Assembly (NCBI GenBank): GCA_027622115.1
Contig: JAQBZS010000591.1
Coordinates: 1 to 5,347, forward strand
Direction of reading: 5' to 3'
Source of the DNA: Planctomycetota bacterium
GTDB lineage: Bacteria > Planctomycetota > Planctomycetia > Planctomycetales > Planctomycetaceae
Length of the DNA stretch: 5,347 nt
Numbering within the stretch: the first letter of the stretch is position 1; each line of letters starts with the position of its first letter. The notes under the pieces were generated by a model, which saw only the letters and a program-made list of their open reading frames with translations, was not told where the DNA came from and ran no database searches. Of the stretch, positions 1 through 4,686 are shown one piece after another. A program made the position numbers and the translations under genes.

Positions 1-1
1 G

Positions 2-952
2 AAGGTCGCGTTCCCGTTCGAGGCGTACAAGAAGCACAAGAACAACAGTTTTGCGTCCAGCACGCCGACGGTGGATGCGGATCACGTTTACGTTCAATGG
101 CATTCCAAGACCGAATCGCCGCTCATGGCGATCAGTCACGACGGCAAGACAATTTGGAAACATGATCTGGGTCCGTATCTCCACGGACAGGGTGGTGCCA
201 CGTCTCCGATCGTATTTGGCGACAGCGTCTTCGTGGCGCACGATCATGCGGCCGGCAGCTATTTGCTGGCCGCGGATCGTCAATCGGGCAAACCGCGTTG
301 GAAAATACCTCGCGATGGCAAACGAGCCTGCTACGCCACGCCGTGCGTTTACGAGGTTGAAGATCGCGCCGCCGAAATCGTGTTCTCGCACTGCTTCGAG
401 GGCATCGTGGGAGTCGACGCGAAGTCCGGGACACCGAATTGGCACATCGACGTGTTCGGTCGAGCGTCGCAGCGAGCGCTGAGTTCACCGCTGGTAATTG
501 GCGATGCCATCGTCGCGACGAGTGGCGGTGTGAGTGGCGAAAAACAACTCGTCGTCGTCAAGCCCGGCAAGAACGGCGATGTCTCCGAGGCCTACCGCAT
601 CAAGCGACAAGCCCCGCATGTGCCGACACCGCTCGCCTACAAGGACTGGCTGTTCTTGTGGAGCGACCAGGGAATCGTGTCTTGCGTCAACAAGATCGAC
701 GGCAAAGTTGTCTGGCAAAAGCGAGTCGGCGGCAATTATTTCTGTTCACCGATCTGCATCAACGGGCGGCTGTTTTGTGTCGACGTCGATGGTACGGTCG
801 TCGTGATCGAGGCTGCGGACTCGTTCAAGGAACTGGCGAGAAACTCATTGGACAAGCCGACTCGTTCGACACCCGCAGTCAGTGGCGGCACTCTGTTTAT
901 CCGTACGGAATCGCACGTGAACTCCATTGGCGGCGCGAAGGGCTCGAAATGA
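2..952 (+). CDS. PQQ-type beta-propeller repeat protein, 5' end outside window
   Basis: The frame is open from base 2 to the TGA at 950-952, giving 316 residues of the C-terminal part; the true start lies upstream of the window. The GTG at 71 is only an internal codon, since coding-like sequence continues before it. The visible part carries repeated beta-propeller blade motifs of the PQQ/BamB-like type, in which a Gly-Lys or Gly-Thr turn is followed by a Trp: GKTIW (about residue 48), SGKPRW (95-100), SGTPNW (142-147) and DGKVVW (233-238). Each is followed by a short polar turn and a hydrophobic strand. Such planctomycete proteins are usually exported and are often encoded next to sulfatases or glycosidases; the substrate is unknown. 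No catalytic residues can be assigned, and PQQ binding should not be assumed. Its stop overlaps the sulfatase start (ATGA), indicating translational coupling. The fold is fairly sure, the role is not. Confidence 0.88.
   Translation, partial: KVAFPFEAYKKHKNNSFASSTPTVDADHVYVQWHSKTESPLMAISHDGKTIWKHDLGPYLHGQGGATSPIVFGDSVFVAHDHAAGSYLLAADRQSGKPRWKIPRDGKRACYATPCVYEVEDRAAEIVFSHCFEGIVGVDAKSGTPNWHIDVFGRASQRALSSPLVIGDAIVATSGGVSGEKQLVVVKPGKNGDVSEAYRIKRQAPHVPTPLAYKDWLFLWSDQGIVSCVNKIDGKVVWQKRVGGNYFCSPICINGRLFCVDVDGTVVVIEAADSFKELARNSLDKPTRSTPAVSGGTLFIRTESHVNSIGGAKGSK
938..942 (+). promoter_or_regulatory. Ribosome binding site of the sulfatase gene
   Basis: AAGGG lies six bases before the ATG at 949, inside the end of the propeller gene. 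It helps to fix the sulfatase start over the longer upstream open frame. Confidence 0.55.
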
Positions 953-2409
953 AAACCACAGGGATGCTCACGCTCATCGTTGCGTGTTGGGCGTGTTCGA
1001 CCGCACGGGCTGACAAACCCAACGTGCTGTTCATCGCCATTGATGACCAGAACGATTGGATCGGCTGCTTGAACGGGCACCCGCAGGTCAAGACGCCCCA
1101 CATCGATAAGCTCGCCGCACGCGGCACGGTGTTTCTCAACGCTCACTGCCAGTCGTCGTTGTGCAACCCGTCTCGGACCAGCTTGATGACGGGTTTGCGA
1201 CCGGACACCACCGGCGTGTACGGGTTGGCTCCGTGGTTTCGAGACTTGCCGAAGTTCAGGGATGTGGTGGCGCTGCCGCAGGCGTTGAAACGAAACGGCT
1301 ATCACACGTATTCGACGGGCAAGATTTACCACGGTGGATATGGTCAACGAAAAACCGATCGTGAATTCGATTCGCTCGGTCCAGCCGCCAGCGTGGGTGC
1401 TCGGCCGAAAGAAAAACTGGTGCAGACTCCGTCAGCGCATCCACTCGTGGATTGGGGTGTCTTTCCGCACAAGGATGAAGACAAAGGCGATTGGAAGGTT
1501 GCCGGTTGGGCCGTGGACAAGTTGGACGAAAAGCCGCAGGAGCCGTTCTTTCTCAGCGTGGGATTCTTCCTGCCGCACGTGCCGTGCTACGCCACACAAA
1601 AGTGGTTTGATTTGTATCCCCTCGATTCACTGCAACTCCCGCCGCTACGGCGCGATGACCGAGACGATACGCCGAGGTTCTCGTGGTACTTGCACTGGAA
1701 GCTGCCCGAGCCGCGGTTCCGGTTTTTGCAGGAAGCCGATCAGTGGAAGAACCTCGTCCGTTCTTATCTGGCCTGCACCAGCTTCGTGGACAGCCAAGTC
1801 GGCCGCGTGCTGGCGGCGTTGAAACGCAACGAATTCGAAGAAAACACGATCGTGGTGCTGTGGTCCGATCACGGTTGGCATTTGGGCGAAAAGCTGATCA
1901 CTGGCAAGAACACCTTGTGGGACCGTTCGACTCGCGTGCCGCTGATCTTCGCGGGGCCGGGCATCGAACGAGGCCGTTGCACCAAGCCGGCCGAACTGCT
2001 CGACATGTATCCCACGCTGCTCGAACTATGCGGCTTGCCGCCGAATAAGCAGCTCGAAGGTCTGAGCCTGGTGCCGCAGTTGAAGGACGCGTCCACACCT
2101 CGAAGACGTCCGGCAATTACGACCCACAATCACGACAACCACGGTGTGCGTTCCGAACACTGGCGATACATTCGCTATGCCAACGGTTCCGAGGAACTGT
2201 ACGACATGCGGATCGATCCGAACGAATGGACGAATCTCGCGGGGAACGCGAAATACAAATCGGTGATCGAAGGACATCGGGCCTGGCTGCCGAAGGCGAG
2301 CGCCAAACCGGCGGCCGGCAGCAAGCACCGCATCTTGATCTTCGAAAACGGCAAGGCCAACTGGGAGGGCGACGACATTGCCGAAGACGCGCCCGTCCCG
2401 GAATTTTGA
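949..2409 (+). CDS. Secreted type I sulfatase, iduronate-2-sulfatase-like
   Basis: A 486-residue arylsulfatase-family protein predicted to hydrolyse sulfate esters on glycans outside the cytoplasm. The start at 949 is chosen because it gives a signal peptide (hydrophobic stretch about 6-17, likely cut after TARA, residue 21), has AAGGG six bases upstream, and overlaps the previous stop as ATGA. The frame is open further upstream, but that is a shadow of the propeller gene. Catalytic set, by comparison with human iduronate-2-sulfatase: metal ligands D32-D33, formylglycine site C72 in CNPSR (the C-x-P-S-R signature), K125 and H128 in GKIYH, H210 in LPHVP, D307-H308 in SDHGWHLGE and K320. The C-terminal ELYDMRIDPNEW segment (416-427) is typical of this subfamily. 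Activity would need a formylglycine-generating enzyme encoded elsewhere. All key residues are present, so it is probably active; the real substrate (uronate or another sulfated sugar) cannot be read from sequence. Confidence 0.95.
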   Translation: MKTTGMLTLIVACWACSTARADKPNVLFIAIDDQNDWIGCLNGHPQVKTPHIDKLAARGTVFLNAHCQSSLCNPSRTSLMTGLRPDTTGVYGLAPWFRDLPKFRDVVALPQALKRNGYHTYSTGKIYHGGYGQRKTDREFDSLGPAASVGARPKEKLVQTPSAHPLVDWGVFPHKDEDKGDWKVAGWAVDKLDEKPQEPFFLSVGFFLPHVPCYATQKWFDLYPLDSLQLPPLRRDDRDDTPRFSWYLHWKLPEPRFRFLQEADQWKNLVRSYLACTSFVDSQVGRVLAALKRNEFEENTIVVLWSDHGWHLGEKLITGKNTLWDRSTRVPLIFAGPGIERGRCTKPAELLDMYPTLLELCGLPPNKQLEGLSLVPQLKDASTPRRRPAITTHNHDNHGVRSEHWRYIRYANGSEELYDMRIDPNEWTNLAGNAKYKSVIEGHRAWLPKASAKPAAGSKHRILIFENGKANWEGDDIAEDAPVPEF

Positions 2410-2452
2410 CCGACTCCAACGTGACTTTCAGACGAAATCGCGAGAACCCAGC

Positions 2453-3262
2453 ATGGCGACAATCACCCGAGTGGGCTTTATCGGTGCCGGCCGCATGGCA
2501 ACTGCTTTGGCAAAAGGTCTGTCGACCGGCTTCACGTCGCCGGACCACATGATCGCCAGCGATGTGCTCAGCGCGGCTTGCGAATCGATTGCTGCGGAAA
2601 CGTGGATTCGTACCACGGAGTCAAACGCCGAAGTCTGCGCCGAATCGGACGTCGTGATTCTTGCCGTCAAGCCGCAATACTTGCGAGAAGTCGTGACCGG
2701 TATCGCGTCCCATCTTCAGTCCCGGCATTTGCTGGTCTCGATCGCCGCCGGAATCACGATCGCCGATATCCAAGCGTGCCTCGACACGGAGCGACGCGTC
2801 ATTCGAGTCATGCCGAACACACCCTGTCTCGTCGGTACCGGTGCTGCCGGATTCGCGTTGGGCGGCAACGCAACGCCGGACGACGCGGAACTTGTGAAAC
2901 GCATGTTGGCCACGGTGGGCATCGCGTTCCAAGTTCCGGAGCGGTTGCTGGACGCGGTCACGGGTCTCTCCGGCAGCGGACCGGCGTACGTGTATCAATT
3001 CATCGAAGCGCTGAGCGACGGTGGTGTTCGAGTCGGCTTGCCGCGAGACATCGCCACAAAGCTGGCGGCTCAAACGGTAATGGGTGCCGCCCAAATGGTG
3101 CTGGAGACCGGCGAGCACCCTGGGGCACTGAAAGACGCCGTCACCAGCCCCGGCGGCACAACGATCGCCGGCATCCACGAACTCGAACGAGGTGCCTTTC
3201 GAGCGACAACCATGAACGCCGTCGAGGCCGCGACTCGCCGTTCCATGGAACTGGGGTCTTGA
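2453..3262 (+). CDS. proC: Pyrroline-5-carboxylate reductase
   Basis: A 269-residue protein, the normal length for ProC, which reduces 1-pyrroline-5-carboxylate to proline with NAD(P)H in the cytoplasm as the last step of proline synthesis. The N-terminal Rossmann fold shows VGFIGAGRMA (7-16), followed by an AVKPQ segment at about 70. The VMPNTPC segment (119-125) is conserved in the family. The C-terminal dimerisation and substrate domain has SGSGPAY (173-179) and the P5CR signature, in which TSPGGTT spans 231-237 and IHELE 241-245. The ATG at 2453 is preferred over open frame further upstream because the protein then begins directly at the nucleotide-binding strand; the ribosome binding site is weak (a GA-rich stretch about ten bases before). 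It follows the sulfatase after 43 bases on the same strand, so co-transcription is plausible though the functions are unrelated. No defects are seen. Confidence 0.96.
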   Translation: MATITRVGFIGAGRMATALAKGLSTGFTSPDHMIASDVLSAACESIAAETWIRTTESNAEVCAESDVVILAVKPQYLREVVTGIASHLQSRHLLVSIAAGITIADIQACLDTERRVIRVMPNTPCLVGTGAAGFALGGNATPDDAELVKRMLATVGIAFQVPERLLDAVTGLSGSGPAYVYQFIEALSDGGVRVGLPRDIATKLAAQTVMGAAQMVLETGEHPGALKDAVTSPGGTTIAGIHELERGAFRATTMNAVEAATRRSMELGS

Positions 3263-3278
3263 GAGTCAAAGACTGCGA

Positions 3279-3327
3279 CACTCGATACGATTGCCGGACA
3301 TTGTTCCGAAACGAAATGTCGCGAGTG
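3279..3327 (+). other. Nested inverted repeats just after proC
   Basis: CACTCG (3279-3284) can pair with CGAGTG (3322-3327), and inside it GACATT (3297-3302) with AATGTC (3315-3320). The structure begins 17 bases after the proC stop and could stabilise or end the proC transcript. There is no T-run after it, so it is not a classical intrinsic terminator. The pairing may be chance. Confidence 0.25.
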
Positions 3328-3372
3328 AGCTTGACACGGTCATCCGCGAATGGAGAAACCGACTGGCGGACC

Positions 3373-3393
3373 GACGCCTTGTGATGCGGCGTT
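3373..3393. terminator. Weak hairpin between convergent genes
   Basis: GACGCC (3373-3378) pairs with GGCGTT (3388-3393) around a nine-base loop, including one G-T pair. It sits five bases beyond the stop of the broken minus-strand gene and about 110 bases after proC, where a terminator shared by converging genes would be expected. Neither side has a clear T-tract, so the call is tentative. Confidence 0.25.
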
Positions 3394-3398
3394 GTAAT

Positions 3399-3894
3399 TC
3401 ATTCTGCCGCTGACGCTTTGTTGGTTGTAAGCGGCGAAGTAACGGATTGGACCACTGAAACAGCAGTCCCTGAAGGCGTTTGAACAATTGAAATTGCTAC
3501 ATCACCTGCAGAATCGGATTCCGGGCGGACGAAAATCTGAACGTGTGTGCTGTCGGCCGACAGTGTGGACACAATTATCGCGCCCCATTTCTCAGCATCG
3601 GTATCGCGAACGACCACATAATTAGCGTGACGGGGTTCTTGAGACTGACAAATCCGGCTTTGGCAATCTTGCAAGGGCGTAATCATCACTGATTTTCAAC
3701 TTCTTCGCGTACCACAGGATGACCTTTTCGGGGCGTTCCTTCGTTACGGTTTTGAACGACCGGAAGTTACCGGCCTTGCCGACACTGTGCTCCGCCTGAG
3801 AGGCGGGGCCATCTGCGAGATAGTTCCACATATCTGCAGCCAACTGTTGTGTGGAGATTGCGACCGCAATGAATAGTAAAGCTACCGAGTTCAT
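3399..3894 (-). pseudogene. Small secreted protein gene split by an apparent frameshift
   Basis: Two adjoining minus-strand frames look like one gene. The first starts at the ATG at 3892-3894 with an excellent ribosome binding site. It has a signal peptide (MNSVALLFIAVAI, probable cut near LAAD at residues 18-21), then a soluble part with KPEKVILWYAKK-like character (ERPEKVILWYAKKLKISDDY), and runs to a TAA at 3622-3624. The second frame continues the protein-like sequence (NYVVVRDTD, then STLSADSTHVQIFVRP and AISIVQTPSGT) to a TGA at 3399-3401. The frames are both open only at about 3625-3695. Removing one C from the four-C run at 3632-3635 (GGGG on the plus strand) joins them into a single 164-residue protein. 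I do not recognise a named family; the second half is strand-rich and polar, as in a small periplasmic domain. It may be a true pseudogene, a sequencing error in a homopolymer, or less likely a programmed shift. Confidence 0.7.
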
Positions 3895-3901
3895 TTCAGG
3901 A

Positions 3902-3906
3902 CTCCT
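3902..3906 (-). promoter_or_regulatory. Strong ribosome binding site of the split gene
   Basis: On the minus strand AGAGAGGAG precedes the ATG at 3894, with AGGAG at 3906-3902 and a seven-base spacer. This supports the start codon and shows that the 5' end of the frameshifted gene is still intact. Confidence 0.7.
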
Positions 3907-3909
3907 CTC

Positions 3910-4047
3910 TTGCTCGTCAACGACGACATTTCAATCGTCACGATCGAAGACGTTGTTCGGGCAGAAGGCGCGGGCGGCAACACCCCGTTCGTGTTCACCA
4001 TCCGCTTCAGCAATCACGTTGCAAACGGGGTTCTCACTTGCCGCTGA
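3910..4047 (+). pseudogene. Remnant of a Calx-beta repeat protein
   Basis: In one plus-strand frame, ending at TGA 4045-4047 and with no ATG start, the translation reads LLVNDDISIVTIEDVVRAEG and then NTPFVFTIRFSN, HVANGV. This is the characteristic start of a Calx-beta domain (a strand, then a D-V-x-x-x-E-G turn, then T-x-F-x-F-T-x-x-x-S-N). The VNDD before it matches the usual last residues of a preceding Calx-beta unit, so the fragment spans a boundary between two tandem repeats. Calx-beta arrays are typical of very large secreted or surface proteins in planctomycetes. A complete domain is about 100 residues; here only about the first 35 remain, followed by unrelated residues and a stop. 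Both ends are lost, so it is a gene fragment and not a functional gene. The frame is stopped upstream at 3877-3879. A very small TTG-initiated peptide is possible but unlikely. Confidence 0.6.
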
Positions 4048-4092
4048 GAGCAGGAATGCCGGCAAATCGATCGTGCTCCCAGAATCGAGGCT

Positions 4093-4120
4093 GCCGGAAC
4101 TGCGCTTCGTTTGTTCCGGC
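4093..4120. repeat. Perfect 8-bp inverted repeat
   Basis: GCCGGAAC (4093-4100) and GTTCCGGC (4113-4120) are perfect inverted copies around a 12-base spacer. On the minus strand the hairpin lies directly after the stop of the 4121-4381 remnant, where a terminator could sit, but no T-run follows. It overlaps the 14-bp tandem repeat by four bases. Confidence 0.5.
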
Positions 4121-4144
4121 CTACCATGGTCGGCCTACCATGGT
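4117..4144. repeat. Tandem duplication of a 14-bp unit
   Basis: CGGCCTACCATGGT occurs twice in direct tandem (4117-4130 and 4131-4144), with no mismatch. Each copy contains the 8-bp palindrome ACCATGGT. Because 14 is not a multiple of three, the second copy changes the reading frame of the minus-strand remnant that runs through it and supplies its TAG stop at 4123-4121. Confidence 0.85.
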
Positions 4145-4381
4145 CGACGGCAGTCCGAGCTTGTCGGCGGAGAGCATTTGATAGGTCTTGTCCTTGCGCT
4201 CTTCGCAATACACGACGTGGTCGAGGGCGTGTACTCGAACACGTTTCAGGGCTGCGGCACATCCGGCTTCATGCTGAAACGGATCCTCGTCGCTTCCGAT
4301 CCGGAGCTGCCGCTCGATTTCGGCCAATTCCGCATCGGTCCGGCTCGGCCCGTGGTCCTCGTCTTCGCTTCCGACTTGTTC
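4121..4381 (-). pseudogene. Minus-strand reading-frame remnant abutting the tRNA fragment
   Basis: On the minus strand the frame from the tRNA break (4381) to TAG (4123-4121) encodes 86 residues with normal protein composition: an acidic start (EQVGSEDEDHG, residues 1-11), a probably helical part (TDAELAEIERQLRIGSDED) and a basic/acidic mixed part (ALKRVRVHALDHVVYCEERK). The other frames across this stretch are rich in Arg, Ser and Pro and look like shadows. No ATG or GTG start is visible; the only in-frame candidate is TTG at 4327-4325 without a clear ribosome binding site. The stop is produced by the 14-bp duplication. I do not recognise a family. It is best read as a fragment that lost its start at the tRNA junction, though a short gene starting at TTG cannot be excluded. 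Confidence 0.45.
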
Positions 4382-4442
4382 GTTTGAACCTGCGACTTCC
4401 GGCTCCCAAAGCCGGCGCTCTGCCAGGCTGAGCTACATCCCG
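4382..4442 (-). pseudogene. Truncated tRNA-Pro(UGG), 3' part missing
   Basis: Read on the minus strand from 4442: acceptor 5' strand CGGGATG, T8-A9, D-stem GCTC/GAGC with loop AGCCTGGCA, anticodon stem CCGGC/GCCGG with loop TTTGGGA (anticodon TGG, followed by G37 as usual for proline tRNAs), variable loop AAGTC, T-stem 5' strand GCAGG and T-loop TTCAAAC. The next bases should be CCTGC and then CATCCCG to close the T-stem and acceptor stem. Instead the sequence is GAACAAGTCGG, which pairs with neither. The match to a tRNA thus stops exactly at the T-loop/T-stem border (about canonical position 60/61), leaving 61 of about 77 bases. It cannot fold as a normal tRNA. An intact tRNA-Pro(UGG) must exist elsewhere if the cell needs it. 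The missing 3' segment is not seen in the adjoining bases. Confidence 0.85.
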
Positions 4443-4459
4443 GTTGCCAGGGAACCGGG
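4439..4459. repeat. 7-bp inverted repeat at the 5' end of the tRNA fragment
   Basis: CCCGGTT (4439-4445) and AACCGGG (4453-4459) flank a seven-base spacer. The left arm includes the first four bases of the tRNA fragment. In an RNA lacking its acceptor 3' strand this leader could pair with the acceptor 5' strand instead. Confidence 0.5.
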
Positions 4460-4490
4460 GCAAGCCCGGTCTGGACAAGGCTTGAGGCCT

Positions 4491-4510
4491 CGGGCACGGC
4501 TCGGTGCCCG
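4491..4510. repeat. GC-rich hairpin, possible REP-like element
   Basis: CGGGCAC (4491-4497) and GTGCCCG (4504-4510) form a perfect 7-bp stem with a six-base loop. It is followed by CGGTGGCTTACGCGTCACGG, itself an imperfect palindrome. Short GC-rich palindromes of this kind are common extragenic repeats in planctomycete genomes from general experience, but only one copy is in the window, so the repeat status is not shown here. Confidence 0.4.
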
Positions 4511-4629
4511 GTGGCTTACGCGTCACGGCTCACAACTCTGGGCCGCCGCCCCTTTCGCTCGTCGAATCGCCCAAGTTATTCTGCACCTCGCGCAAATGGG
4601 ACATGTTCTTGTTGAGCGCGCAGCGCATC

Positions 4630-4650
4630 CCGACGGAATTGCGCCGTCGG
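4630..4650 (+). promoter_or_regulatory. Hairpin in the leader of the DUF1080 gene
   Basis: CCGACGG (4630-4636) pairs perfectly with CCGTCGG (4644-4650) around AATTGCG, ending 25 bases before the ribosome binding site. It could be an mRNA leader structure or a dyad for a regulator. No T-run follows, so a simple attenuator is not indicated. Confidence 0.3.
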
Positions 4651-4675
4651 CATCAAAATCACAGCCACCCGTTCC

Positions 4676-4680
4676 AAGGA
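4676..4680 (+). promoter_or_regulatory. Ribosome binding site of the DUF1080 gene
   Basis: AAGGA lies six bases before the ATG at 4687. It decides this start, since the frame is open back to 4486 with no better initiation site. Confidence 0.65.
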
Positions 4681-4686
4681 TTCGGC

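Larger units (their letters stand above)
4443..4686. other. Palindrome-rich spacer without a supported gene
   Basis: Between the tRNA fragment and the DUF1080 gene no convincing coding sequence is visible. The stretch holds several inverted repeats: CAAGCC/GGCTTG (4461-4466 and 4479-4484), CGGGCAC/GTGCCCG (4491-4497 and 4504-4510) and CCGACGG/CCGTCGG (4630-4636 and 4644-4650). No clear promoter could be assigned, although the promoter of the DUF1080 gene probably lies here. Confidence 0.5.

Noticed and set aside
439..948. Open frame upstream of the sulfatase start, which would make a 656-residue protein.
   Set aside because: It lies inside the propeller gene in another frame, is Arg-rich like a shadow frame, and the ATG at 949 gives a signal peptide and ribosome binding site.
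2378..2452. An N-terminal extension of ProC by 25 residues.
   Set aside because: It overlaps the sulfatase end, and the ATG at 2453 places the Rossmann motif at the usual distance from the start.
3331..3336. TTGACA resembling a -35 promoter box downstream of proC.
   Set aside because: No -10 box is found at the proper distance and no plus-strand gene follows.
3851..4387. A 178-residue plus-strand open frame across the debris region.
   Set aside because: It overlaps the Calx-beta frame and the minus-strand remnants, has no recognisable domain, and starts inside the signal peptide region of the opposite gene.
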